Positions 43,091 to 55,182 of a DNA stretch of 64,000 nt are shown one piece after another (the first letter of the stretch is position 1; every line of letters begins with the position of its first letter). The notes under the pieces are model-generated. The model searched no databases and was not told where the DNA came from. It saw only the letters and a list, made by a program, of their open reading frames with translations. The translations under genes and the position numbers were made by a program. Origin of the DNA: Lepturacanthus savala (Eukaryota > Chordata > Actinopteri > Scombriformes > Trichiuridae). Where the stretch lies: assembly GCA_030544235.1 (NCBI GenBank), contig CM060472.1, positions 22,372,724-22,436,723 on the forward strand, given 5' to 3'.

Positions 43091-44640
43091 AAAAAGGCAC
43101 TTAACTTTCATTTACTGATATCCCACCGCCCTTGCTCATTAAAGATTCATCCCCCCACCGCCGAAAGAGTTGCGCTTCTTTTTTTTTTTTTTTCCCCCTC
43201 CGTTCAATAAAAGGTGAACAGGACATGTGATACTTAATACACCGAAAGAGATTAATGGTCGCTGATAGAAGAATGGCAATTCCTTTGTTTCGTCCTATTA
43301 CCTCAGGATGACAGCTCACTTATATGTATGGCGACAGAAGAGTGTAATCCGCTCCTGTTTTATTTGTATCCATTTCCTACTTTGACATCAGCATCCTTTG
43401 TTAGTGTCTTTGCAAGCTATATAAGATATGACAGTGCTCCTTAGTAGGGGATTGCTGTATATCACTGCGTAAGACTTCCCCCTGGTGTATTAAGCCCGAG
43501 TTTTTAACCGAGGTGCTGCAGATGACAGAGGAGCGTTCAAGACAGAAAAAAAAAAACATCTTTCCCCCTTATCCTCGCTACTTGTTGGGCTGCTCAGTGC
43601 GGTCCACGCAGGCTGTGCCGGAGACCAGATCGGAGAGGATCCCTCTCCCGTATAGTATTTCCGCTGATCAGTAGCCGGAAGGCCTGAATGCATTTAATCC
43701 CGCACAAATTTAACGCCGTTTGCCTCACAATTGCTGCATTCAGAGGGGAAGGAAAAAGTCCAATTTCCAGAATTGTCGGCCTATCCGTGAGCCCTTGAAC
43801 GCTGCCCCGCCGACTATATAGTACGTGGAGAAGAAGGGGAAGAAAAAAAATTGTATTTTTAGGCTTTTATTGTGAGCTTTTGATACGGAAGGATTAGACT
43901 CGCCGAAGTAATAAAGAAGACCGAAGACGGAGGCGGCGCGGGATGGAGAGCCTGACTAAACTGTACAAATTCACACAGCATCAAATAAACCCGAGTTCTA
44001 ATCTCCGACCTTGGATATTTTTGTCCATGTCACGGCGGTGTTTGAGGAGAGCTCCGGAACATAATATTGTACGGAAAAACGCGTTATTTACCGAGGAGTG
44101 TAGGTGACTTACGCCATCTGTTTATAAAGCAACAGGCTCAGGCAGACGCTCTGCCAGCGGAAAAAAGAAAAAAGAAAAAAAGGCACAAGGTCCCCGGGCT
44201 TATCTCAGCAGAGGTGTGCTGCTGCTCCTCGGCACCAGCGAGGTGGAACGATAAACATAATTAAATTGAGTTGGATTACACAAAATGGATCGGATCAGTT
44301 GGGAAGGCGGAGGAGCTAATCCAGTGCAATCCTCTCTATAGAGGTGCCAACCGCACAAAAACGACATAAATAAAGAAGGGGGGGGAGCAGCGGCTGTCAT
44401 CATGGGAAGATCAAGGCAGGGAAGGACCCCTTCAGCTAAAAAAAAAAAAGACAAACTCCAAAGTCAAATATTAACTGCAGGTTAGCACCGGGAAACTATT
44501 TCTCTTTCTCGTCATGATGGGACATCTAAAGTGTCGGAAACATGAATAAGTAATGAATTTTTCACTACTCAGCTCCTTTGACGAAGTGGGAAATCACACG
44601 TCTTTCATCGGAGCAGTGATGACGGTGATTTAGTCATGTA
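43091..44640. promoter_or_regulatory. Long CpG-retaining candidate regulatory region
   Basis: Around 1.5 kb with frequent CpGs and homeodomain words: GCTCATTAAAGATTCATC near 43134, AATACACCGAAAGAGATTAATGGTCG, GAGTGTAATCCGCTCC near 43341, CGCACAAATTTAACGCCG near 43701, and AAGGATTAGACTCGCCG at 43889-43905. The 14-mer AGGATTAGACTCGC (43890-43903) recurs at 33967-33980. Also TCACGGCGGTGTTTG and ATAATTAAATTGAGTTGGATTA near 44257. Frames of up to 84 aa are not recognisable. Several separate elements are probably included. Confidence 0.4.
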
Positions 44641-45344
44641 TGAAACGCGTCCCGGCGCCTTCACCCCTACGCTAAGTGCGGTGAACGCGCGGTGGAAATG
44701 TGTTTCTTTAGAGGGTAGAAGCTTAGATTGTGGTTTTAAGGCTCGGGTTTCTGTATTCTCCTTTAAGACGTCTAAACTTTTTTTTTTCTTTTTTTTTCTT
44801 TTTAATGTATCACTAACTCATCTAAGGGAGCACTCCCATCACCTCTCTTTTTCGATTTTCAACTCCCGTTACGTGCTGCTCCTCCATCTTTTGGCCCTCC
44901 CTCTCAGATTGCATTTTCCCTTTTGTAACCTACAATCCCCTCACAAATGACCTTTTCCCTCGGGGTGGGGAGAGACTTTCTACAATGCCATGGCGACCCA
45001 CTCCTATACCATCTTTCTCACTTTCTGCCACCACCCCCAACCTTTTGTCTCTCGGCCCTCAGGCACAGTAAACAAATTGATACAGTCTGGGGATTGCTCC
45101 TGCTTTTCAGTATAATTCCAAGTCTTGTGCATCACTGCAGAGAACATTATCACCGTCATTAAAAATGATGATTAATGGATCGGGAAGTGACGCAAGGGCG
45201 GCTAGAGTATATTGCTGAGGTGAGGACATGCGCTCTTCTCAGAATGCATCCTGTAATTAAAGGGAAACTGTCAAGCGACCAAACTTGGCCTTTAATGTGC
45301 CTGAAGTCTGTGATGCTGGATAACTCTTTTGTCAAATGAAAACG
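44641..45344. other. Intron 1, nothing recognisable
   Basis: Pyrimidine-rich stretches (44780-44805, 44850-45050) create a 104-aa plus frame without recognisable domain. No repeats with ends were seen. Confidence 0.45.
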
Positions 45345-46053
45345 ACTCAGATCATTTACTTAAGTCAAGTAGTTCAATGCAAAATATCCCATTAAAATAA
45401 AAGATCGGCATGAAAATGACTGACTGACTGACTGACAGTAAATGTACCTAAAATACTGAAAGCAAAAATATTCAAAGCAGTGACTGGTAATTAATTAATA
45501 ATTGCTATTATTAATTCCCTGTCTAAGCAGAATTGTGATGGTTAATTGGAACTACTTTAAGTTCAGTTAGCTAGTCCAGCGGTTCTCAACATTTCTCAAC
45601 ATGGTTCATGGCCATCGAGGATCACTTGATGAGTAAGACGGGTCATGAGCAGTTTGAATAGGGAATAGTTTTTCAGATTCCCCTCTCAGTTCAGATTTGG
45701 AGTTTAACTCTGGACCTTGAACGGTTAATGAAACAAAACCGTGCGAGACGTCTAGAGGTCAAATGTCTCTTTGGGGAACAGCTAACGGCTCGAATATCTG
45801 AAACACGAGCTATCACAACACCTATTTAATAGAAGAGCGCGCAAGACAAAAAGGTTTGGAATTACAGGGTTATAATTTAACAACATAGTGTGATTTATAA
45901 ATTCATCATTTTGATTTTGAACTCATCAGTTGTCAAATAATTGTAGTGGAGTAGAAAGTACAACATTCTCCTCTGAAATGGGAGAATAAAGTGCAAAAAA
46001 CATGTACATTCAGATAATACTTAAATATTGAGTAAATACATTGTTACATTCCC
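45345..46053 (+). mobile_element. Old hAT-like non-autonomous element with possible nested insertion
   Basis: The left part (ACTCAGATCATTTACTTAAG, TGTACCTAAAATACTGAAAG) and the right part (GTAGTGGAGTAGAAAGTACA, TTGAGTAAATACATTGTTAC, ATTCCC) match, in order, the two ends of a very common teleost non-autonomous repeat rich in AAGTAAAAGTA words. That identification is from memory. A TGAC tetranucleotide run is at 45417-45436. The middle (about 45576-45850), starting CCAGCGGTTCTCAACATTTC, is unlike the family and may be a nested hAT-type fragment. Target duplications could not be seen. Confidence 0.55.
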
Positions 46054-46640
46054 TTGCTGCCAGTATTAAAACATTTCAAAGGCAGCTGTACCAATACTGT
46101 TTAAAATGATCCCCCAACCCGAGACGTGGAATATCATCTTCCAGCATACTCCTGCCTAAACAAGCGCACTTTGCATTATTTAAGCCGCCTTTGGCTGGCC
46201 ACTTTAATTGAGACTCTCCACCAGCAAGACAGCTCAAGGCAGGCTTTCAGTGACATATGCATGCAGGTGGAGGAGGAAAACGCGCATCTTGGCGGCGTTT
46301 GAAATATAGATGCAGCATTTATAGCGGAGGGCATGTTCGACATGGACGTTTGACAGTCTCTCCCCCCGCATTAAATAAACAGGATGAGCCCTAAGGCGAG
46401 ATTTGGGCCAGGTGCACACGGATCAATGCTGCAAACGCGGCGACCGGTACCGCACGGACAATGATGGAGATGCAAGAAACAGACCAATGAGACAACAGCT
46501 GGAGAGGAGGAATGCGATCATTAATTACCGCTTTCTGGCAGGGAGCGGAGCAGGGAACAGGGCCGGGGGAACAAAAGGGAAAAGAAGCTGCAAACTTTCA
46601 CTACTTCGCCGTTCTCAGTAGGCTACAACACACATATTAG
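46054..46640. promoter_or_regulatory. Candidate regulatory block
   Basis: CpG-retaining stretch: CGAGACGTGGAATATCATC, CGCGCATCTTGGCGGCGTTTG, ACGCGGCGACCGGTACCGCACGG and AATGCGATCATTAATTACCGC near 46511, which has the homeodomain core TTAATTA. The 72-aa frame beginning at 46403 shows no domain. Confidence 0.37.
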
Positions 46641-48540
46641 TGATGTTAGCGACACGCATTACTGAAAGCCTTAGGAAAGCATACGCTGAAATGTGTATTA
46701 TACCGTAAAGCTAGTTCCAGCTGAACACTTGGGGGAAGAACTTTAAAAAAAAAAAAAAAAAAAAACTGTCTCAAGCCGGTGGCTATTTGCACATTCAGGT
46801 GACATGAAGTCGTCTCTCTGACAACAAGCATTCACTCTCCTGGTTCTGTTGCTTACAACAGCAGCAGCATGTACTTTAAGTATTATAGTGAAATTACACA
46901 TTTTGCAATAAGTGATATTTCTATATATAAAGCAAGGAGCATCCATGCGTCTGTGCTGCACATATCTCTCTGACTGTTTCAGCTTTTGGATATAGCTTGT
47001 GTATAGCATGATGGTGTGCATCCTTTTTTTGTGGTGTTATTTTGATAGATATACAAAACATCATTACTATCATTTACCCCTAGATTTGGGTACCACAGCA
47101 ATATCCTTCAGCAGCACTTTCATTAGAATTCAAAGCTCTGTTTTCCCATTTCTTCCTCCGAAGTAACGAAAATGCATGAAGTAAGAGATATATCGTTAGT
47201 CTGGTTCGACTGGAAATATGACATTGGATTACATCATTGGATTATTAAAAGCAAGCTCAGTATCCCTCCACAGGATCAGCAGATAGATAGGTAGAAAATA
47301 AGTCTCAATACACAAATCAGTTTTCACTTTTTGGAATTTTCTACTAATCTTTGATTTTTAGCTAAATATTGGATAACTTGAACATTTATTGAAATGAAAA
47401 CATGCAATTTAACCACTATCTTTTGATTTTCTGGCTCAAAATGATAATAAATATGCAATATCTACAACTAATATCTACAACCACAAAGGTTATGGACTTA
47501 AATCATTTGTGTTGCTGTGTACTTGAATAATCTAAACCATCTGCGATGCAAAGTTCAATGATTAATACGATAAGAGTTCAAAGATCAATTATTTGTCCAT
47601 AAAATCATAGAAATCACACTGAGGATCATTACAGGTCATGAAGAATGTATTATATATTATAGCGTTCTTCTACTTTATTCAGTGTTGTAGTTGAGGTTTT
47701 CTCATGTGAGTTTCTCAATGCTGCCCCTATATCAGGAGGGTTTGAATTGTAAAAGGTTAAAAGCTTGTTATATTTTCCATTGTATCAAATCTCAACTGAA
47801 AAGCAACTAAAGCCCTTGAATACAAGGACCTCAAAACTGTACTTGAATCAAAACCAACAGAAACCAATGACAAAAATCAAAACAACAAGCTAAAAGACTG
47901 TTTCACGTTACAGATTTTGGAAAAAGACTTTTGGAAGATTCACCACTCACAAGACACACACACACACACACTCTCCTGTCAGGCTCCTGGAACGACCAGA
48001 ATTGTTTTCTCTGACAGTCAGCGTTTTTTTCACACTGTCAAGTTTGTCTTTTTGGGCTTCTCATCACGTCTGTGACGATGGTAATTGGGATCTCGACAGA
48101 TTCAGTCTGTGGTCCGTCTCTGCAGTGAGGATTTTGGAAGACGCTTGAATTTATTTCCTCCGTGGTAGAAAATAAACAAAAAAAAAAAAAAACATATTCG
48201 AGAATATAGATCAGACTTTATAGCAACATTAAAGGCTCCAAACACCCCATAGTGCATATTTCTGTCTAAGCAAAAAAGAAAATCTGATGTCATGAACATA
48301 TAAAAGGGTAAGGTAGAAATTTTAAAATGTCTTGATTTTGAATAAATTGTAAACCTACTCATGTTTAAGGAGGTAATTTCTGTAAATTCCTTTTAAAAAA
48401 GAATCAAAAATATGGACTCCTATTCGATCCAATAGGGTGCAGCTTTAGGTAAATACACAGCACATGTCAAGCTTTTAATTATTTATTGTATTTCAGCACT
48501 TTTGTTGTGCTTTCTGGGTACTTTCTGGTTGTTATACTTC
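46641..48540. other. Intron 1, AT-rich, nothing recognisable
   Basis: Long AT-rich stretch with an A21 tract (46745-46765), a CA tract (47953-47971) and an A15 run near 48177. No CpG clusters or paired termini were found. Confidence 0.5.
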
Positions 48541-49520
48541 GGCTAAGCCGGAAAATACCTACATATGGCTTTCTTCCAGCACTGTCAGATTCCATCTCTT
48601 CTCATTGGTAAGTACTGTACCGTGTTTCTGCTTCCCCACATTCGTGAACGCCGTATTCGAGTAAGAAAAGAGGCGAGCCGCTGCGTCGTCGACTCAACGG
48701 GCGAGAACATGCATCTCACATTAGTGGGAAGGGGGGAAATCAATGCAGCCGTGTGACTCCTGGAGTCTGCGAACGAGGTGCTGTTGGGTTTTGTAGCCGG
48801 GATCCGTCCTGGCCTACATTTCACCCCTGGATTCCGGCGGGAGCCCGTTGTGAAAAAGAGGAGAGACGGTCTGTGAACACCTCGCCGCTCGGCAGCCTCC
48901 CACCCTTTTGTCTGAATGCGAAGCTCGGAGCTCCCCTCCCCATGCCCTCTTACAGTTCACTCGCGAGTTCACCACATCCGCGGGTCAAAACCACCAGTCA
49001 GAAGCGCCCGGCTCAGACAGGTTCACCGTCTCCGCCTCGCTGTGGCGGCTCAGCGGGGCCGGCCAGCCGCAGATCCACAGATCATTATCGCTATCAAGCT
49101 CTGTTTCCCCAACAAAACGATATCTCTGCCTTTGATCCTGTGCCAGAGCTTTTTTTTTTCCTTTTTTTGTTCACTTCTGGGCATTCTGACCTAGGAACTG
49201 CTCTCACTCGGGGCGAAACTAAAGCAGAGCTAAAAATAACCTCCCTGTTCTATCGATGAAACGGAAATCTTTAAATGAGACGACGGGCCATCCTGCCTTT
49301 ACCCACACCTGCCCCGTCCACGCAGGTGATGGTTAAATCTTGTTTTACTTTGCGGGGAATGATGTTAATGTCATGCAGACGTGGTGCTGGGCTCCTGCAG
49401 AGGAATATCCAATTAAAGAAAAGCACTAGACCTGGAAAACTGGCGTGCAGCATCAGAGTTTACAGCGACCCCCGAAGTGGAGCAGAGGTTCCTGAAACTT
49501 TCAGCTCGGCATCCACATGC
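48541..49520. promoter_or_regulatory. GC-richer block with a cryptic plus-strand mini-exon signal
   Basis: About 1 kb of raised GC and CpG content (GCGAGCCGCTGCGTCGTCG, CGCTGTGGCGGCTCAGCGGG, GTCTCCGCCTCGC). The longest frame of the window (168 aa, 48753-49259, plus) lies here with two other plus frames open at once. It has low-complexity Pro/Ser/Arg content, passes through a T tract and resembles no protein, so I do not call a gene. Near its left edge a good acceptor (CTTTCTTCCAG, ending 48579) and a strong donor (GTAAGT at 48608) bracket 28 bases on the plus strand, antisense to khdrbs3. Confidence 0.3.
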
Positions 49521-50196
49521 TGAACAAACAGCATGCAACAAACGCCTTTTCATTTGTAACAGCCTCTTTAGGAAAAAACACATCACGATCAAAAACAATC
49601 AAGTTATTAATAAAAGCCCTGTGAACCATGATAGTCAAAATAAGCATAATTATAATCATAATAAATAAATATAATGAAAGAGTCATAAATAGCATTTTTC
49701 ATAATTATAGCTATGCATATATGCATAAATAGTGTTTCTTCACGTCCATAAAAGTGAGAGAATGAGAGACAATTTTAAATTACATGAACATATTTGTTGT
49801 CAAGATGATCAACTGGCTGCACACAGTCTCTATAGAAACACACATGTGCAAGAATATTATAAATGTTTGGATTTCTGCTCGGAATGCACATGAGTTATTA
49901 GCAACCAAAACAAATATTAAATGTATTTTTATATTAAAATACTTTCTGTCCATTAAAATTGATGAAGATCCTGAAGGCAAGAAATCACCAGTAGTAAAAA
50001 TTTGAATAATTCTTAAAAGGGGCGGTGTGTATCTGTCAGAAATTATTTTTCCAAGCAGCAGCGTGATTTTATCGCTTTGCTGATTTGATGCGTTTTCCAC
50101 TTTATGCTTCTCATAATCACACAAAACATCTCGAACCACTTGTTTTGCAACACGGTTTAGCAAAACACATTGTGTTGCGCTCCCTTGCTGTAGCTA

Positions 50197-50221
50197 ACAC
50201 ACACACACACACACACACACA
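50197..50221. repeat. (CA)n microsatellite
   Basis: About twelve CA units. Confidence 0.97.
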
Positions 50222-50517
50222 ATACAGCCCCTCCCGACCCAGCCCCTCATATGAAAGTTATTTTACAGGTTATAGTCAACCAGGAAACTTGGTGAGGGTC
50301 CAAATGTTTTAAGTTACAACCCTCATAATCGCAGAATTACAACAAATTGCTTTATTGTTAGAGAGATGAATAAAATTATAATTTAAAAACACATTGCATA
50401 ATCATTTTGTATTATTTGAACACCTTTATTGATAAAAAAGAAGCAAAGATTCAGTCGAGTGTGTTGAGTATGTGCACATAATCAATAGGATTCACTTTAA
50501 GCTGATTATATGACTAG

Positions 50518-50541
50518 ACACACACACACACACACACACAA
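50518..50541. repeat. (CA)n microsatellite
   Basis: About twelve CA units, 300 bp from the previous CA tract. Confidence 0.97.
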
Positions 50542-50670
50542 TAAGAGTTAATGTTAACGATGAAGTTAATGAGCGACTAGTCTGCAGCACCTTGGCTGAA
50601 GTAATGTAAACACGGGCACATGTAGCTTCTCTCATTCTAATTCAAAGACAACGTTAATGTTACTGTCTGA

Positions 50671-51093
50671 TAGTATTGGGCAAGTAACTTCAAAACTGCA
50701 ATGTTATTTATGACTTGTTACTGTCATTTCAAAGTAAGTTGTTAAATTACAATATTACTGTATTTAAAATGTAAGGCATTATATTGCTATTGCATTACTT
50801 TTAACTTAATCTCACCAAAATAACTAGAAATATGGATTTGGCAATTTAAATATAGTTCATCGTTGTCATTATTGCTGCCTGTTGCAACAACTTGTTGATG
50901 TTTAAATTTGTTCTCATGTCTTCAGCGACACACTCCAACACATGTCTGACATCTTGATGCTGAAGAATCTCAAGAGCAGGAGAACGTTAATTTTGTCTGT
51001 TATCTCCACTCTCATGCTCCGCTTGCATACTATGGCACCTCCGTAAATGTTAAACAACGCTGCTATTTATTACTTTTGTTACTCCCAACACTG
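50671..51093. mobile_element. Short hAT-like MITE with 7/8 target duplication
   Basis: Element of 423 bp. The left end TAGTATTGGGCAAGTAAC is inverted against the right end GTTACTCCCAACACTG (complement CAGTGTTGGGAGTAAC). The flanks CTGTCTGA (50663-50670) and TTGTCTGA (51094-51101) agree at seven of eight positions, fitting an aged 8-bp hAT target duplication. The TTGGGCAAGTAACTT end is a family common in teleosts (recalled). No coding capacity. Confidence 0.82.
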
Positions 51094-51900
51094 TTGTCTG
51101 ACCACCTGTAACGTTTCCTAACGAGAAAAAAAAATGTCAGCTAACTCTTGCCTTACAACACAAACACTGACCTACACTTAAATGTAGTAAAGATGACAAC
51201 TGGTAATGGAATAATGTTGGTATCTAATGGTAGAAGTTAAGAAATGTGCCCGATATCCTGGTATAAACCAGGCTCTCACACCATGTCAGACATAGTGTTC
51301 AGAGTCTGAGTCGGGGAAAGGTGGGAGGGATGGATCAAACCATTTTTGAGGTGAATGGGGGGGTTAAAATATTACGTTTCAACCAAGAAGTGCTGTACGT
51401 GTGCCTGTTTGGAGTCAGATGACAGTAATCAATCATAGAGCTATACATCCTAGAAAAAGTTATGTCCACTGGAAAGGATGGAGTTTGCCACGCCAGATGT
51501 GTTAGAATCAGCCTTCCTGTATCCGCTCTTCTGTCCGGATGGATGTGGTGAGCATATTTAAACATTTTGACCTGACAAAAAGGCAACCGTGTCCAATACT
51601 GACTTTGTGGTCTGGAGTCCAGGCGTCCATTAATCATTTATGTCATGTACCAAGCATGTATTTCTTTTCTTCTTTTTTCCTCAGTCATATAGAATTACAA
51701 AACTGAATATCTTTTGGGCTGAACAGGTTCTTTTTTTTTTTTAGCCTCGGGCATGTTATTTTCTTACATTTTAAAGATTCACCAGATTGACCGGCACTCT
51801 TGAGATTCCAACCACATCTCAGAATTATCTTGAATGATGGATCAGACAGAGCTAGGAAGCAGATTATGGCGGTCAGTTTAAAAATAATAATAATAATAAT
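51094..51900. other. Intron 1, no clear element
   Basis: A 100-aa minus frame (51335-51637) lies in sequence that may be a decayed repeat (around GTGCTGTACGTGTGCCTGTTT), but I found no ends or relatives in the window. A T12 tract is near 51730 and an ATA-type simple repeat near 51885. Confidence 0.4.
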
Positions 51901-53500
51901 AAAAAAAAGAGTTTAAATAAATTCAGAAGGAACAGGAGGATTCATTCAGATTCATCCGGACACAAGTCGGCGGCCTAATCGTAAAGAGCCAGTTGTATTT
52001 TAGAAAGCCGGCAATAAATATTAACTTTATCAACGGGTTTCCTCCTCAGATGGTTGGGTGTCATAATTCAGCACAGCTCGCCGGTTTTCAGATTGAATAT
52101 TGAATTTTTTTCCCACCACCCCCCCCCCAAACCGCCCCATGTTCCAATCCAAATTGGAATTAAAAAGTGACAGCCCCCGAAGCTTGAGATTTGTCGTTTT
52201 GTCGCCTGTTTTCAAGGTCGCGAATGAACTTGTGATGCTCCCGAAAAAAAAAAAAAAAAAAAAAAAAAGTTAGATTATTGGAAATAGTGATAAATGCCCC
52301 TGCATCATGTAAATCACCATGGTGTTTCTGCACCGAAGCCGCTCATTAGTATGCTGCTGAGGATTTTTTTTTCCCCTTTTCCATCGCATGTAGGCTGCTG
52401 CTCCTCGCTTGTTGCTTGTCTCTTATTTTTTTTTTGGCTTAAGATATTTCTCCTGCTGCGAGCGTCTGCCTCTTACTGCACGAGGCTCGTCGCAAACCGG
52501 AGGAGATACGGCCCTTTTGGGAGGGGGAAAAGGGAGCTCCGCGATCCCCAAAAAAAACTTATCAAAAGCGACTCGCCCCCCCCACCCCCAGTCCCAGAGC
52601 TTCCGACACAATGCTCCCCTAATTTCTGCTGAATGGAAGCCTCCCCGGACCGGGAGTAATCTCATATTCTCCCTTTCGCGATGCGAGTGGCTCCGGTTAC
52701 TGCCGCTCCGTTCCCTGCATCCCCTGCCAATTGCATAATCAAGTCCACAACTCATCAGCAAGATGGCAGAAGAAGTGCTCTATTAAGCCGCATCGCATTC
52801 CATCTGTTGTGTAAGAGGGAGATAACAGTATTTACAGTTTTTTTGTTGTTGTTTTTTTTTTGGAGTCGTGGCAGACTGTTTTCCGCCTAATTTCGTGTTG
52901 TGCTTACTTCACGAAATGTCACGGATTAGCTCAACTCCGACTGCGAATCTTCGCCCTCGATGCAAATATGGCGCCAACTTTGTTGGGCGTGTTCTGTCTG
53001 GAGAGCATGTTTAGGTGGAGCTAAAACACAGGGGGTGGATTTAGGAGGGAAACAAACAACTCTTTAAGCTTGCTCTGACTAAAGCACAAATGATTTTAAA
53101 TAGGATTTTTAGGGAAATGGCCAAATATTTGCTGGACTTTCAGACGGACGTACATCAGTGAGCTGGAATATTCCTTCTCAGGAGCAAAAAAAGAAAAAAA
53201 AGAGGTTAACCCAGATTTAAATAACGAAAACCGGCCGATAAGGGGGAGGAAAAAAAAAGTGCTGAGTGGAACGCAGCGTTATCTCCCTCACAGACTAGAC
53301 TGGAATTTACCTCGCCGTACATGATTCACCCCGCTGGGATGGATGCCGCTCCCCCGCCGCTGCATTAATCCAACTCCGTTCTTTCAAATGAGACTCAAAT
53401 CTGCCAGTGATATAACGGAGGCCATTACATCCATTACTCCCACATGCACCGCCGCGAATAGAAGATTCTAGGAGGGATTTCACTTTACACATCGCTGTAT
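51901..53500. promoter_or_regulatory. Long CpG-retaining candidate regulatory region
   Basis: Series of motif-bearing pieces: AAGTCGGCGGCCTAATCG near 51965, CCGGCAATAAATATTAAC near 52008, TTGCATAATCAAGTCC near 52730, AAGCGACTCGCC (GACTCGC-type word at 52570-52576) and GCGTTATCTCCCTCACAG near 53274. CCGCTGCATTAATCCAAC near 53357 holds a TAATCC core. An A25 tract is at 52244-52268. Two plus frames (112 and 109 aa) and one minus frame (112 aa) overlap at 52294-52761; all lack known domains. Confidence 0.38.
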
Positions 53501-55182
53501 TAAAAAAGAAAGGGAAAAAAGGCGAAGGTATACTGTAAGAGAGTTAATAATGAAGAGTTTTTAAACAGCCTGTAGCGGGGTTCTTTTAACTAGAGCAGAG
53601 CTAGGCTATCTGAGGGCAAACCGGAGCAGCAGGAGCGACACTCTTCTATCAGCTATAACTGTAACAGCCATACCATCAAGATTTTGCAAAAAATGCAATT
53701 AAATTGACCATAAAACCCAATTTAATATGAAAACGAATGTGATTCTGTCAGAGAGAAGGATCCTTTATGTGATGAAGTGACTTTGAGCTGGAACGATGAA
53801 GCGTTTAGACTCATTTTACGTGTGTTTACACGTTACATGTGTGTTTTACACACAAAAAAAAACATATTTATTTGCTAATTTACATTTTTTACGTCTCTGT
53901 AGACTAAACAGGCTTTGGGCATCACCGTGAGGGATGTCGTTCACTATTTTCAGATCATAGAGGAAACTCTTAATGGGAAATTAAACTGCCTTAAAATAAA
54001 TGTATACTCATGCTATAGGTTATTAAAGTGTGTGTATGTGTGTGTGTGTGTGGGGGGGGGGGGGGGTCTCACTGAGGTCCCATCTCTGGGAAGCAACCAG
54101 ATAGAATGAAAACGGCTCTGGGTGATGCAGAAGCTGCATCTGGAGGAGGGAAAGGAAGGGGGGGGGGATCCATGGGAGGGGGGTCCGGACCGTTTAAAGT
54201 GGACTCCTTGTCTGGTACCTTTTTTCAAAGCCAGCAACATTCCGCCAGACTCTAGACAAAGCCCCACGAGTGGTGCTTGATGGATGCACTCAGGATGCTT
54301 ACAGCACTCGCGCTTCCCCACATGTTGGGAAGCTCCTCTGGGCTCCTTCTGGAGAAGTGTTTGCAGAAATAATAAAAAAAAAAAAAAAAAAAGAGAGATC
54401 CGACAGCTTCAAAAGCAGGAAGGACCGTGTAAGGGATTACTTAAAAAGAAATGTATCTGCAAGTGCAAAAAAAAAAAAAATCCATTCCAGTCATGTCCAC
54501 ATGTACATTTGAATACGAGTGTAAGGATTCCACCACAGCTTACACTACTATAGAGGGTATTATAGAGCCTATAGAGATAAAAGAGCCTGCAAACTGGAGA
54601 AGCAGAAAAAAATGTGGACTATAATTAAAATGCCATGCAATTTGAAATAGTCTCGTAGGATTTCCCGCTCCAGCTTCACCTCCACACCACAAGCAGCTGA
54701 TCTCCATTCAGAGGCTCCAACAGGGTGAGTTTCATGCTTTTAGGGTCTATTTGACATGCAGGAAGTTGGTCAACCTGTGGTCTCGTGCCTGTGCCCTCTT
54801 CCACTGATCACTCGCCTCGTGCTCTGTTGTGGCACCTCTTTATTTTACTGCATAACAACTTGGCAACAAAACCAATAGACATAAATCCTGATTAAAGAGG
54901 AATTTCATCTTTTAGTGACAAGCAGACAAAAAGCAACCCTCTTTATTTAGAACTTGAAGTAGGCGGACTGACTGGTGGTGTCATGTAGCCTGTAGCAGCT
55001 TAATACTTGAAAGCTGAACGTCGCGTTATACAGTCTACAGCTGTCCTGGTTCACCGATACCAAGCGTCTCTGCCTTATGATTCGATTTTATTAGATTTGT
55101 TTGGTTTTCATATTTCGTGGCAGTATTCGAGTTGCGCTGCGTGTGATAAGCGGACTTTCCAGCAGTCAAAACACACATTTAC
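53501..55182. other. Intron 1 next to exon 1; low-complexity tracts
   Basis: The tracts are (TG)n passing into G15 at 54029-54066, G9 near 54159, A19 at 54374-54392 and A14 near 54467. Frames of 80-102 aa run through these tracts. Nothing gene-like. The first bases of the intron (GTAAATGTGTG on the minus strand) form the donor. Confidence 0.5.
54029..54066. repeat. (TG)n followed by G15
   Basis: TG alternation of about 24 bp with one TA interruption, passing directly into an uninterrupted G run ending at 54066. Confidence 0.95.

Larger units (their letters stand above)
49521..50662. other. Intron 1, AT-rich with two CA microsatellites
   Basis: CA tracts at 50197-50221 and 50518-50541; otherwise AT-rich. 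The 127-aa minus frame (49780-50163) has no recognisable domain. Confidence 0.5.
3395..55182 (-). other. khdrbs3: khdrbs3 intron 1 (51.8 kb)
   Basis: The intron runs from donor CAAG|GTAAAT after exon 1 (GT at 55182-55181) to acceptor TTTGCAG before exon 2. It splits a Glu codon after its first base. I found no exon of another protein-coding gene inside it. Its content is itemised in the other entries: transposon copies, microsatellites and blocks of regulatory-looking sequence. Confidence 0.93.

Noticed and set aside
48753..49259. 168-aa open frame, longest in the window
   Set aside because: Two other plus frames are open at the same place, composition is GC-rich, the frame crosses a T tract and the residues show no domain. 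It is more likely a chance frame in a CpG-rich block.
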